This document shows, piece by piece, positions 17,488 through 26,045 of a DNA stretch of 64,000 nt. This DNA comes from Actinomycetota bacterium (GTDB taxonomy: Bacteria > Actinomycetota > Nitriliruptoria > Nitriliruptorales > Nitriliruptoraceae): contig JAHWKY010000001.1 of the NCBI GenBank assembly GCA_019347575.1, positions 232,762-296,761 of the forward strand, given 5' to 3'. The translations under genes were made by a program, and so were the position numbers. The notes under the pieces are model-generated. The model ran no database searches, was not told where the DNA came from, and saw nothing but the letters and a program-made list of their open reading frames with translations. Numbering within the stretch: the stretch's first letter is position 1; every line of letters begins with the position of its first letter.

Positions 17488-17579
17488 GTGCTACCGCTTC
17501 GCTACTTGAGCACTCCTGGTGTGCTACCGCTTCGCTACTTGAGCACTCCTGGTGTGCTACCGCTTCGCTACTTGAGCAC
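17488..17579. repeat. Three tandem 26-bp palindromic repeats, 33-bp period
   Basis: Identical 26-bp units at 17488-17513, 17521-17546 and 17554-17579 are separated by the 7-bp spacer TCCTGGT. The unit matches 1372-1397 exactly. The array begins 12 bp after the LLM stop and ends five bases before the SDR GTG start at 17585, replacing the expected ribosome binding site. Ends GTGCT/AGCAC are inverted, and GCTAC is directly repeated inside the unit. Confidence 0.9.
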
Positions 17580-17584
17580 TCCTC

Positions 17585-18394
17585 GTGACCGACGGTGGCG
17601 CCGACACCAGCTTCGATGACAGCGAGGTGCCGGTCTACGCCGACCTGCTGCGGCTCGATGGTCGCGGGGTGCTGGTCGCTGGCGCGGGCCAGGGCATCGG
17701 CCGGCAGGTTGCGCACGCCCTCGCGGAGGTCGGGGCGCGGGTGCTGTGCCTCGACTACGACCAGGCACTGGCCGAGCGGATCGCGGCGGAGGTCGGGGGG
17801 GTCGCACACGTCGCGGACGTGCGGTCCCGGGATGACATCGCCGGTGCGGTCGATCGCGCGGTGGCGGAGTTCGGCCGTCTCGACACGATCGTCGACATCG
17901 TCGGGATGGCCCGTTACCGCCCGCTGCTCGACGTCTCGGACGACGACTGGACGTGGACGTTCGAGATGGTGCTGCGCCACGGCTTCCTGCTGACCCAGCT
18001 CGGCGCGCAGGCCATGGAGGACGGCGGGGCGATGGCCTTCGTCGCATCGGTGAGCGGCATCACCTCCGCCCCGCTGCACGCCCCGTACGGGGCGGCCAAG
18101 GCAGGACTGATGTCGCTGGTGCGCTCGGCCGCCGTGGAACTCGGCCCGCGCGGCATCCGCGTCAACGCGGTCGCGCCGGGTTTCGTGTGGACCCCGAGGG
18201 TGTCGGAGCTGGTCGGCGATCGAGGCCGCGAGGCCAACGTCGCCAACACGCCGCTGCGCGCCATCGCGGAGCCGAGCGATATCGCGCGGGTGTTGCTCTT
18301 CCTCGTCTCTGATCTGGCCCGCCACATCACCGGCCAGACCGTCGTCGTGGACGGTGGCGTGAGCGCGAAGTTCCCCTACCCCATGGACCTCTGA
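17585..18394 (+). CDS. Short-chain dehydrogenase/reductase
   Basis: A 269-aa NAD(P)-dependent SDR. The Rossmann glycine motif is GAGQGIGR (about residues 36-43). The catalytic Ser lies in ASVSGITSA and the YxxxK motif in APYGAAKAGL, with the usual RGIRVNAVAPG and ITGQTVVVDGG downstream. The GTG start lies directly after the tandem repeat array with no visible Shine-Dalgarno sequence. An SGNH hydrolase and an IclR regulator follow on the same strand. Substrate is not predictable. Confidence 0.9.
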   Translation: MTDGGADTSFDDSEVPVYADLLRLDGRGVLVAGAGQGIGRQVAHALAEVGARVLCLDYDQALAERIAAEVGGVAHVADVRSRDDIAGAVDRAVAEFGRLDTIVDIVGMARYRPLLDVSDDDWTWTFEMVLRHGFLLTQLGAQAMEDGGAMAFVASVSGITSAPLHAPYGAAKAGLMSLVRSAAVELGPRGIRVNAVAPGFVWTPRVSELVGDRGREANVANTPLRAIAEPSDIARVLLFLVSDLARHITGQTVVVDGGVSAKFPYPMDL

Positions 18395-18434
18395 TGCGGC
18401 GCGACGCCCGTGCCTGCGACGGATCGGCGACGAC

Positions 18435-19469
18435 GTGAGCAGCGAGTCCGCTCCGCACCTCGTCTCGGGTCCCGAGGCGGGGCGTGGCGAGCGCCCCGAG
18501 GGTCCCGAGCCGTACCTGCGCGGGGTCGTGTGGCCCGGCAGCCGACGCGTGCCCTACCCCCGGGCCGCACCGCGGGACCGGCTCCGGCTGCCGGGCGACA
18601 CGTGGCAGATGGCTTCGATCCCCGTCGGGGTCCGCCTCGAGCTGATCGGCGATGCCAGCGAACTCGGGATCGAGTACCGCACCGAGACCGACCAGCTCGG
18701 CTACCGCGGCGACGGGGCAGGGACGACGTTCGCGGCGTGGCACCGCGGCTCGCTCCTCGGCGAGGACCGCGCGGTCGTCGGCCCGGGCACCGCACGGGTC
18801 CCGCTCGGTGGCGACGACCAGCGCACCATCGTCTACCTCCCCGAGGGCATGCGGCCGGTAGTGCTCGACGTGCGGGGTGTGGGTGGCGACATCGCGCCGG
18901 CGCCGGCCCAGCATCGCTGGATCGTCTACGGCGACTCGGTCGCCGAAGGGTGGACCGCGTCCGCCCCGGCGCTCGCGTGGCCAGCGGTGGCGGGGCGCGA
19001 CCGCGGTCTCGACGTCGTCAACCTCGGCTACGCCGGGGCTGCGCGGGGCGAGATCGCCTCGGCGGAGCAGATCGCCGCGCTCGACGCCGACCTCATCACG
19101 GTGTCCCACGGCACCAACTGCTGGACGCGCACCCCGCACAGCGTGGCGCTGTTCCGCGCGGGGGTCGGGGCGTTCCTCGATGTCCTGCGCGACGAGCACG
19201 GCACGACGCCCATGCAGGTCGTCAGTCCGGTCGTGCGCCCCGGCGCGGAGGAGACCCCGAACCGGCTCGGGGCGACGCTGGCGCAGCTGCGCGACGCGAT
19301 GGAGCTCGAGGTCGCGTACCGGATGGAGGACGACGAGCACCTCCACCTCCTCCGGGGGTCGGAGCTGATCGGACCCGAGCACCTCGCCGACGGCATCCAC
19401 CCCAGCGACGAGGGGCACGCCCGCATGGCCGCGGCCATCGGGGCGCAGGCCCGGACGATCATCGGCTGA
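18435..19469 (+). CDS. SGNH/GDSL-family hydrolase
   Basis: A 344-aa esterase/lipase-like protein. The C-terminal catalytic domain carries block I YGDSVAEGW (Ser168), block III ITVSHGTNCW, and block V DGIHPSDEGH (Asp319, His322). The N-terminal 150 residues form a beta-rich module like that of carbohydrate-esterase-type SGNH enzymes. No signal peptide is seen. It lies between an SDR and an IclR gene in a co-directional run, so it may act on the same ester substrate pathway. Confidence 0.85.
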   Translation: MSSESAPHLVSGPEAGRGERPEGPEPYLRGVVWPGSRRVPYPRAAPRDRLRLPGDTWQMASIPVGVRLELIGDASELGIEYRTETDQLGYRGDGAGTTFAAWHRGSLLGEDRAVVGPGTARVPLGGDDQRTIVYLPEGMRPVVLDVRGVGGDIAPAPAQHRWIVYGDSVAEGWTASAPALAWPAVAGRDRGLDVVNLGYAGAARGEIASAEQIAALDADLITVSHGTNCWTRTPHSVALFRAGVGAFLDVLRDEHGTTPMQVVSPVVRPGAEETPNRLGATLAQLRDAMELEVAYRMEDDEHLHLLRGSELIGPEHLADGIHPSDEGHARMAAAIGAQARTIIG

Positions 19470-19500
19470 CACGGAGTAGGGACGAGGGAGGAGGTGACGG

Positions 19501-20358
19501 GTGGCGAGGCGCGCCCCGGCCATCGAGCGCTGCGTCGCGGTGCTCAACCACCTCGCCGCGGCACCCGACCAGCCGCGGACGCTGTCCGAGCTGGCCCGCG
19601 ACCTCGATCTCAGCAAGGCGACGGCGCACTCGCTGCTGACCACGCTCACCGACGCCGGCTACCTCACCCGCGACGAGGAGCGCAAGACCTACGGGCTGGG
19701 ACCCGCCCTCATCGCGGTGGGCAACGCGGCCGCCGGGGCGTACCCCGCCGCACGGCTGGCCCGGCCCGCGATGGACGAGCTGTCCGACGAGTTCGACCTC
19801 GAGGTCATCGCGTCGGCCGGCATCGGCGACGAGATCGTCATCCTCGCCCGCGCGGGCACGCCCCGCCCGCTGGGCATCAACATCGCCCCGGGCCAGCGTC
19901 TGCCGTTGGTGCCGCCGCTCGGGACGGTGTTCGTGGCGTGGGCCGGCGACGACGCCATCGAGGCGTGGCTCGGACGGCTGGGACCGTCGGTGAGCGAGCG
20001 CGAGCGCAAGCTCTACCGACGCGCGCTGGCGGCCGTGCGCGAGCGCGGCTACTCGGTCGCGCTGGCGGGGGAGGGCCAGCAGCGCCTCGTCGAGGCGCTC
20101 ACCGAGGCGGGTCACGTCGGTGACGGCTCCGAGGGCGCCGACGAGTACGCGCTCCTCGAGCTCGCGGGTGACGCCGCCTACCGCATCAACCACATCGGGG
20201 CGCCGGTGTTCGGTCCCGGGGGCGAGGTCGCGCTGGGTCTGTTCCTCATCGGCTTCCGCGGTCAGATCCCCGCCGAGGACGTCCCCGGGTACGCCACGAC
20301 TTTGGTCGATGCCGCGGAGGAGGTCACCGCGGCCCTCGCCGGCCAACGTCCCGCGTAG
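19501..20358 (+). CDS. IclR-family transcriptional regulator
   Basis: A 285-aa regulator. Residues about 5-65 form the winged helix (LSELARDLDLSKATAHSLLTTLTDAGYLTRDEE). The remainder is the IclR effector domain (LARPAMDELSDEFDLEVIASAGIGDEIVI, GTVFVAWAG, RGYSVALAGEGQQ, APVFGPGGEVALGLFLIGF). The GTG start follows a GGAGGAGG-like site. It closes the SDR-SGNH run. IclR proteins bind palindromes with TTCG/CGAA-type half-sites in some cases, which makes the sites at 16306 and 26046 possible targets; this is inference. Confidence 0.9.
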   Translation: MARRAPAIERCVAVLNHLAAAPDQPRTLSELARDLDLSKATAHSLLTTLTDAGYLTRDEERKTYGLGPALIAVGNAAAGAYPAARLARPAMDELSDEFDLEVIASAGIGDEIVILARAGTPRPLGINIAPGQRLPLVPPLGTVFVAWAGDDAIEAWLGRLGPSVSERERKLYRRALAAVRERGYSVALAGEGQQRLVEALTEAGHVGDGSEGADEYALLELAGDAAYRINHIGAPVFGPGGEVALGLFLIGFRGQIPAEDVPGYATTLVDAAEEVTAALAGQRPA

Positions 20359-20736
20359 ACGTTCCCCCGCCGTGCCACCGGGTCGTCGCAGTGCCCAGAG
20401 CTGCCCGCCCCCCCTGCCATCAGGTTCGACAGGGGGTAGTTGGACCGAGCTCGGAGTGCTCGTGGTGCGGCACCGGGTCCGCGCCTACGTCGACAGCAAC
20501 CGCGCCCGCTCCGCCACGTCCCCGTCGTCGGTCAGCAGCGCCCCGTCCCCGGTGGAGGTGTAGTCCCGTTCGGCGCCGATGAACTCCGGCTCGGCCCCGA
20601 GGTACCGGATCGCGACCGCGCTCGCCGCGAACGTCTCCTCACCGACCGGACACGCTCCGTCCTACCCGGCTGTCGGCGCGTCACCGCGGTCGAGAGCACA
20701 TGGATCGAACTCGAACGGCTCGTGGACGTGGCGACG
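20359..20736. other. Intergenic region without a credible gene
   Basis: About 380 bp between convergent genes. Apart from the hairpin at 20410-20436 no gene-like frame, RNA or repeat is recognisable. Open frames here lack family features and codon bias. Confidence 0.5.
20410..20436. terminator. G/C hairpin, probable terminator
   Basis: CCCCCTG and CAGGGGG pair across a 13-base loop, about 50 bp after the IclR stop and before the convergent gene ending at 20737. Confidence 0.5.
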
Positions 20737-22164
20737 TCAGAGCCACGAGCGCTCCGCGCGGATCCATGCCCGTGCCGTGGCGGGCGGCAAGCCCAGATCG
20801 CGGGTGGCGTCGACGATCGTGTCGTCGTCGCAGATCTGGATGAACCTGTTCTTCCAGTAGGTCACGTGGAGCTGGCGACGGTCGTTGGGCGCGGCGTTCG
20901 TGATTATCGACTGGACGTCGCTGTAGTCGAGTTCCGACCAGTCGTAGCCGACCGAGCCGCCCATGAGGAACAGGCGGTCGCGCACCGGGACGCGCCGCAG
21001 CTTCTCGATCCCCTCGCGCATCTCGCTGGCGTTGAGCGCGTCGGCCAGGTTCCGGATGCGCCACCGGTTCGACATCAGCTCGGGCTGTTCGACCGTCTCG
21101 TTCAGGTTCTTCAGGAGCTGGACCACCTCGCCCTCGGGGACGTCGGTGTCGTTCAGCCGAGCGTCGAGCATGTGCAGGTTGGGTCGGACGTTGAGCCGGC
21201 GGAAGGCGGCGCCCGAGCGGTAGTCCGACCCCACGGCCGGCATCGATCGCATGCTGCCGTAGGCGGGCAGGGTGCTGAACCGAGCCCCCAATTCCATCCC
21301 GTAGCTCCAGCGATCCTCGGGGCGGTTGATATCGCCGTTGCCGGTGACCGAAGAGAAGGTGGGCACGCCGCCGCCGCGCCGGTGGCGCCCTGACGAGACG
21401 TGGCCGCCCAGTCCCAGTCCGCGACCCAGCTGCGTGCGCGTGTACCGGTTGTTGGCGATGCGCTGGAACCGCCGCATCGTGTCCGGTGACAGGTCGTCGT
21501 ACATGGTCTGGATGAGCGTCTGCTCTTCGGCGAGGATCTCGGCATCGGCTTGCAACGCGGCCGCGCCGGTGAGAGGCCCATTGACCCACAGCCGCTTGAG
21601 CTTGGGCAGCACGTCGTCGAAGATGACCTGGTTGCCGATCCGGGCCAGACCCTGCAGCTCATTGGTGATGGGCGAGATGCCTTCGGTCAGGTCCACCGAT
21701 GCCATCTCGGCCATGCCGCTGGCCACGATGTAGGCCGCCAGCGCCCAGCGGGTGTGGTAGCCGCGTGCGGCGGTCGCCTCGTAGAACCAGCGGTAGAAGT
21801 CGCGTCGCTGCTCGATCGTGGTGTATTCACCGCGGCGGACGTGGAGCAGGTTGTGCTGGCAGGCCGACTTCCAGCGCTGGGTCCAGCTGATCCGGTCGGA
21901 TCGCTCCCAGTGCTGGGGTAGCAGCACACGGCTCACACGAGGGTTGTCGCGCAGCTCTCGACGCTGGATCCTCGAGCTGCCTGTATGCGTACCTGCGGGG
22001 GCGTCTGCGCGTCCGAGCAGCGCCACGACCACGCGGTTACCGGCAGACCGCTGCAACCTCAACAGCTCGTCGGTGGCGTAGGGGCCTCGACGTGAGCGCG
22101 ACCGGGCGGTGAGTCCCTGCGGCACCCTCGCCGTCCGCGCGACCGGACCCGTGCGGACCGTCAC
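20737..22164 (-). CDS. Orphan protein with eCIS-type N-terminal motif
   Basis: A 475-aa protein without a signal peptide. Near the N-terminus it has LLRLQRSAGNRVVVALL (LQRSAGN at residues 37-43). This matches the LQRxAGN motif that I associate with proteins, often DUF4157-type, linked to extracellular contractile injection systems. The remaining 400 residues contain no domain I recognise. They are rich in Arg, Asn and Trp and contain segments such as WTQRWKSACQHNLLHVRRGEY, with basic, polar helices. No injection-system genes (sheath, tube, baseplate, ATPase) are present in the window. Base composition looks slightly less GC-rich than its neighbours. It could be a toxin payload or a lysis-associated factor; the function is not determined. 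Confidence 0.6.
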   Translation of the reverse strand: MTVRTGPVARTARVPQGLTARSRSRRGPYATDELLRLQRSAGNRVVVALLGRADAPAGTHTGSSRIQRRELRDNPRVSRVLLPQHWERSDRISWTQRWKSACQHNLLHVRRGEYTTIEQRRDFYRWFYEATAARGYHTRWALAAYIVASGMAEMASVDLTEGISPITNELQGLARIGNQVIFDDVLPKLKRLWVNGPLTGAAALQADAEILAEEQTLIQTMYDDLSPDTMRRFQRIANNRYTRTQLGRGLGLGGHVSSGRHRRGGGVPTFSSVTGNGDINRPEDRWSYGMELGARFSTLPAYGSMRSMPAVGSDYRSGAAFRRLNVRPNLHMLDARLNDTDVPEGEVVQLLKNLNETVEQPELMSNRWRIRNLADALNASEMREGIEKLRRVPVRDRLFLMGGSVGYDWSELDYSDVQSIITNAAPNDRRQLHVTYWKNRFIQICDDDTIVDATRDLGLPPATARAWIRAERSWL

Positions 22165-22299
22165 CGCCCCCTCCTCGGCTCGAGCTCCATCCAGGAGTAT
22201 CGCAGGTGGCCTCGCCTGGGACCGTGCGCGATGGGGCGCCCGAAGAGGCGACTTCGACGTGCCTTTCGGGAAGTCCGGCCCGGCCGTGGCCCAGGATCG

Positions 22300-22623
22300 T
22301 CACCGGAGCTGTCGCTCACCAGGGCACCGTCGGCCGCTCGATGCCGGTGGGCAGCAGATCGCCGGTTGTTCAGCTCGACGGCTGGCGAGCCGGTACCCCA
22401 CTCCGCGGACCGTCTTGACTAGGTGGGCGTGGCCGCCGAGCTTGCGTCGCAGGGTCCTCACGACCGCGTCGACGACGTTGCTGCTGCCGAGGTACGAGGT
22501 GCCCCACAGATGCCGGATCAGCTCCGCTCGACTCGCGGCGCGCCCCTCGCGCTGGTCCAGGAGGTTGAGGACCCCGAACCGTCCGTCGTCCTCGCCGAGC
22601 TCGCTGCCGAGCACCCACGACAA
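22300..22623 (-). pseudogene. Lone OmpR/PhoB-type winged helix, probable response-regulator remnant
   Basis: This 107-codon frame contains a good response-regulator output domain: SRAELIRHLWG, SNVVDAVVRTLRRKLGG and VKTVRGVGYRL. No receiver domain is encoded upstream; the frame meets a stop shortly before its TTG start at 22623. The C-terminal tail is unlike a normal protein. It sits between the eCIS-motif gene and an IS110 remnant, so it is most likely gene debris, though expression as a small DNA-binding protein cannot be excluded. Confidence 0.6.
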
Positions 22624-22680
22624 CCAGGCGTCGACCGAGCCGGTGACGAAGGTGGGCTAGATATCCCACGGTTGTAGGTG

Positions 22681-22909
22681 TCAAGCAGCGAGTGCCTGCC
22701 GGTGACGCCAGGCGAGGTGTTCGTCGTATGGGGTGTAGTGGGTGAGGCAGCCATGGAGGATCCCAACGTGCCGGTTGCCCAGGGCGCGCAGGGCTTAGTG
22801 GTGTCGCCTTGGCCGCGCGTTGGTCGTAGAACGCTCGGGCGCCGGGGCTTGCGGTGATCGCCGCGAACGCCCACTGGTAGCAGGCGTCCGCGAGGTGCCT
22901 GTTCACCCA
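22681..22909 (-). pseudogene. IS110-family transposase, frameshifted 3' remnant
   Basis: Two minus-strand frames join into the conserved C-terminus of an IS110-type DEDD transposase. The first reads NRHLADACYQWAFAAITASP, then ARAFYDQR. After a frameshift the second reads ALRALGNRHVGILHGCL, then PYDEHLAWRHRQALAA and a stop at 22681. Only the last 75 or so residues remain and the frame is broken, so the element is dead. It begins directly at the stop codon of the neighbouring SDR gene. No terminal inverted repeats are visible. Confidence 0.8.
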
Positions 22910-23719
22910 TTAGCGGGGCATGGATTGGCCACCGTTGACGCGCCAGACCTGGCCGGTGCACCAGCGGGCGGCGTCGGAGGCGAGGTAGAGCATGAGGTGG
23001 GCCTGGTCGATCGGCTCGCCCACCATCCGCAGCGGCGACAGGTGGCTCATCCGCCGCACGAACTCGTCGTACTTGTCCTGGTCGAGGTTGCCGTCCTCGT
23101 CGTAGCTGTGGCGCAACGTGAACGGCGTGATCGTCATACCCGGGGCGACGGTGTTGATGCGGATGCCGTGCTTGCCCAGCTCGAACGCCATCGTCATCGT
23201 CAGCTGCGCGACCGCCGCCTTCGTCATGGCGTAGAGGGCGTAGCCCGGGGCGGGCGTGTCGATCGACGTCGACGACACGTTGATGATGCTGCCGCCACTT
23301 CCCTGCTCGATCATCTGCCGGGCAGCTGCCTGCGCCCCGAACATCACGCCCTTGGCGTTGATCGCCATGAGCCGGTCGAAGTCGACCTCGTCGATGTCGA
23401 GCGCGGGCCCGTCGGCCGCGACCCCCGCGATGTTGCACATCACGTCGAGGTGGCCGTACTCCTCGACGGCACGTGCCACCATCGCATCGACGTCGCCCCG
23501 CGAGGTCACGTCGGTCGCCTCGGCGACCGCGTTCCCACCCGCGTCGACGATGGACTTGACCGTCTGCTCGGCGCCCTCGAGCGCGATGTCGCCGACCACG
23601 ACGGACGCGCCGGCAGCGGCGAGCACCTGCGCCGTGGCTTCGCCGATCCCGCTCGCCCCGCCCGTCACCACGGCCACCTTGCCCTCGAGCGAGAACGCGG
23701 AGAAGACGTCGTCGGCCAT
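22910..23719 (-). CDS. Short-chain dehydrogenase/reductase (classical)
   Basis: A 269-aa SDR. The nucleotide motif is TGGASGIGE (about residues 19-27), with NIAG in the middle. The catalytic Ser is in IINVSSTSID and the YxxxK motif in YALYAMTKAAV. HGIRINTVAPG and the C-terminal CTGQVWRVNGGQSMPR complete the fold. A Shine-Dalgarno-like GAGAGG precedes ATG 23719. The upstream region carries operator CCTGACAGGGTGTCAGG and a -10-like TAGTCT reading this way, so it is probably under the same TetR control as the divergent binding-protein gene. Probably a beta-hydroxyacyl-CoA or hydroxysteroid dehydrogenase. Confidence 0.9.
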   Translation of the reverse strand: MADDVFSAFSLEGKVAVVTGGASGIGEATAQVLAAAGASVVVGDIALEGAEQTVKSIVDAGGNAVAEATDVTSRGDVDAMVARAVEEYGHLDVMCNIAGVAADGPALDIDEVDFDRLMAINAKGVMFGAQAAARQMIEQGSGGSIINVSSTSIDTPAPGYALYAMTKAAVAQLTMTMAFELGKHGIRINTVAPGMTITPFTLRHSYDEDGNLDQDKYDEFVRRMSHLSPLRMVGEPIDQAHLMLYLASDAARWCTGQVWRVNGGQSMPR

Positions 23720-23756
23720 GCGGTGGCACCTCTCGGGCGGGCGGCAGTGTGGTGTG

Positions 23757-23787
23757 AGACTAGACCCAGACCTGACAGGGTGTCAGG
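23757..23787. promoter_or_regulatory. Divergent promoter with TetR-type operator
   Basis: A perfect 17-bp palindrome CCTGACAGGGTGTCAGG lies at 23771-23787. On the minus strand a -10-like TAGTCT at 23762-23757 would drive the SDR gene. On the plus side TACCGT (23820-23825) is a possible -10 for the binding-protein gene. Confidence 0.7.
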
Positions 23788-23850
23788 TTCGGGACAGGGC
23801 TCACGGGCTCGCGTGTCGAAGTACCGTGCAAGGGGATCTGGAGGCTGACC

Positions 23851-25392
23851 GTGACGTGGCTGAGATCGATCGCGGGCCTGCTCCTGTTCGCGCTCGTGAC
23901 GGTCGCGTGTGGCGCGCGTCTGGGGGAGGATGAGATCCGCGTCGCGATCGACCAGCTCGGGGGCGGGGCGCCAGGGGAGGCGAGCGTCACCACGAACGGT
24001 GACGTCGATCTCGATCCGGCCAGCGCCGCGGCCCCGTCGGGCACCGCCACCGACCTCCCGGCGGCCACCACTCCGAGCGGCTCGACCGCTCCGTCGGGCC
24101 CGTCCACCTCGGGCCAGCCCGCGACCGGCCAGCAGCCGGGACAGGCACAGCCCGAGCCGGACCCCGCGACCGCGCCGACGGACGCACCCGCCGGCGAGGA
24201 CACGACCGACACGCGCGCCATGCCCGCCGGCGGCAACGGCGGCGAGACCGACGTCGGTGTCACCGAGGACAGGATCACCATCGCCAACGTGTCCGATACG
24301 AGCGGACCGGTGCCGGGGCTGTTCGAGGAGACCCAGTTCGCGGTGCGGGCCGCCGTCGAGAAGTTCCGCGCCACCGAGGGGACCATCTACGGCCGTAGTC
24401 TCGACCTCATCGAGTACGACGCGCGCATGGACGTCAACGGCAACCGCAACGCCTACCTCGACGCCTGCAACAAGACGGTCGCCGCGGTGGGGTCGATGTC
24501 CGCCTTCGACCAGGGCGTCACCTCCCCCGCGGAGGACTGCGGCATCCCCGACATCCGCGCGACCGCGCTCACGCCCGTGCTCCAGGACTCGGAGGTCGTC
24601 TACCCAGCGGACGCGATGACCGCGAACGTGCAGACCATCGGCGACTACGTCTGGCTGAAGAACAGCGTCTTCAAGGATGACCCGGAGGCCATCACCAAGG
24701 CCGGGTACCTGTTCATCGAGGGCGAGGTGACGCGGTACCAGACCGGCATGACGAAGAGGGGCACGGAGTCGATCGGCTACGAGTGGCCGGTCTACCAGTC
24801 GATCCAGATCAGCGAGTTCAACTACGCCCCGCACGTGGAGGACCTCGCCAACAAAGGCGTGCGCATCGTGGCGTTCCAAGGCGCGTGGCAGCAGGCCATC
24901 AAGCTCGCCCAGGCGATCGAGCAGAAGCGCGACTACGAGCCCGACGTTCTGCTGTTCCAGGCCAACGTCTACCACCCTGACTTCCTGGCGCAGGGCGGCA
25001 GCGCCATCGAGGGCGTCATCGTCCCGCTCGTCAGCGTCATGCTCGAGGAGATCGATCAGTACGCCGAGCTGCAGGAGTACGACGAGTGGGTGCAGCGGGT
25101 CGCGCCGGGGAACCGCGCGACCGCGCTGGGCGTCTACGCCTGGTCGGCGGCGTGGCTCTTCATCGATCTCGCCAAGAAGATCGGGCCCGACCTCACCCGC
25201 GAGAAGCTGCTGGCCGAGCTGGCCAAGGTCGATGGCTGGGACATGAACGGCATCCACCCGCCGCAGGAGATCGGGCGCAAGTGGCCCAGCGACTGCCAGC
25301 TGTACACCCAGGTCCAGAACGGCCAGTTCGTGCGGCTCGCCCCGGCCTCCGGCTTCGAGTGCGGCGGGGGCCTGGTCGATCTGCGCGGGTGA
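23851..25392 (+). CDS. ABC-type (branched-chain amino acid/amide class) substrate-binding lipoprotein
   Basis: A 513-aa lipoprotein. The N-terminal signal ends in a lipobox (LVTVAC, Cys about 20). Residues about 45-130 are a long Pro/Ser/Thr/Gly-rich linker that would hold the binding domain off the membrane. The rest is a periplasmic-binding-protein type I fold (ITIANVSDTSGPVPGLFEETQFAVRAAVEKF, RSLDLIEYDARMDVNGNRNAYLDAC, NKGVRIVAFQGAWQQAIKLAQA, YAWSAAWLFIDLAKKIG). No permease or ATPase genes lie nearby. It shares a TetR-type operator region with the divergent SDR, suggesting capture of the substrate of the catabolic regulon. Confidence 0.85.
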   Translation: MTWLRSIAGLLLFALVTVACGARLGEDEIRVAIDQLGGGAPGEASVTTNGDVDLDPASAAAPSGTATDLPAATTPSGSTAPSGPSTSGQPATGQQPGQAQPEPDPATAPTDAPAGEDTTDTRAMPAGGNGGETDVGVTEDRITIANVSDTSGPVPGLFEETQFAVRAAVEKFRATEGTIYGRSLDLIEYDARMDVNGNRNAYLDACNKTVAAVGSMSAFDQGVTSPAEDCGIPDIRATALTPVLQDSEVVYPADAMTANVQTIGDYVWLKNSVFKDDPEAITKAGYLFIEGEVTRYQTGMTKRGTESIGYEWPVYQSIQISEFNYAPHVEDLANKGVRIVAFQGAWQQAIKLAQAIEQKRDYEPDVLLFQANVYHPDFLAQGGSAIEGVIVPLVSVMLEEIDQYAELQEYDEWVQRVAPGNRATALGVYAWSAAWLFIDLAKKIGPDLTREKLLAELAKVDGWDMNGIHPPQEIGRKWPSDCQLYTQVQNGQFVRLAPASGFECGGGLVDLRG

Positions 25393-25985
25393 CGGCCGAG
25401 GGCAGGCCCCTTCGCGGCCGCGTGGTGGCGTGGCGCCTGCGGCTGGTGGCCGTCGCCGCGGTTGTCGGCGTGGCCCTGCTCGTGTTCGCGACCGGACTCG
25501 ACGACGCCCTGCGGGGCGACGGGTTCCAGGACTTCCTCGCCAGCCCGTGGGGCCCAGCCGTGTACGTGCTGTCGATGTGGATCGTCCAGCCGGTGGGGCT
25601 GCCGGGGTTCGTGTGGATGGTCCCCGCCGGACTCGCGTGGTCGTGGCCGGCCGCGGTCGCGCTGTCGTGGATCGGCAACTTGGGGGCGAGCGCCATCGCG
25701 TTCGCGTGGGCACGGTTCGTCGCCCGCGATTGGGTCGCGAGCCGCATCCCGCCCCGCGTCCGCGCCTTCGACGACCGGCTCGCGCGGGGCGGGACGGCCC
25801 AGGTCATCGCGCTGCGGCTGGTCACGGGACAGCTCCCCCCAGCCGACTGGCTCCTCGGCGTCACCGGCGTCCGGTGGCAGGTGTTCTTCATCGGTACCGC
25901 CATCGGGATCGTGCCCGGGATCGTGGTGTTCGTCGTGGTCGGCAGCAGCCTGTTCGCCTCCCTCGGTGACCTCGTCCGCGGCTGA
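25389..25985 (+). CDS. VTT/TVP38-type (SNARE-associated) membrane protein
   Basis: A 198-aa integral membrane protein whose GTG (25389) overlaps the binding-protein stop by four bases. It has a first membrane helix near residues 12-32. The VTT core includes the GLPGFVWMVPAGLAWSW re-entrant region, GNLGASAIAFAWARFVARDWV, LRLVTGQLPPADWLLGVTGVRW, and a final hydrophobic helix. The family is thought to act in lipid scrambling or membrane homeostasis. Translational coupling to the lipoprotein gene suggests coordinated expression. Confidence 0.8.
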   Translation: MTAEGRPLRGRVVAWRLRLVAVAAVVGVALLVFATGLDDALRGDGFQDFLASPWGPAVYVLSMWIVQPVGLPGFVWMVPAGLAWSWPAAVALSWIGNLGASAIAFAWARFVARDWVASRIPPRVRAFDDRLARGGTAQVIALRLVTGQLPPADWLLGVTGVRWQVFFIGTAIGIVPGIVVFVVVGSSLFASLGDLVRG

Positions 25986-25992
25986 TCGACGG

Positions 25993-26022
25993 TTGACGTG
26001 CTCCCCGCCCCCGGCGTAGGCT
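25993..26022 (+). promoter_or_regulatory. Candidate sigma70-type promoter of ribBA
   Basis: TTGACG (25993-25998) and TAGGCT (26017-26022) are separated by 18 bp. The predicted start is near 26029, giving a leader of about 60 bases that contains the palindrome at 26046-26061. Confidence 0.6.
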
Positions 26023-26045
26023 CGCTTTCACGATAGCGACCGAGC

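Noticed and set aside
17488..17579. CRISPR array
   Set aside because: Units are 26 bp but the 7-bp spacers are identical, and there are no cas genes. This is a tandem repeat, not an array with unique spacers.
20440..21393. Plus-strand gene opposite the eCIS-motif gene
   Set aside because: The frame is a shadow of the minus-strand coding region, with no domain or start signal.
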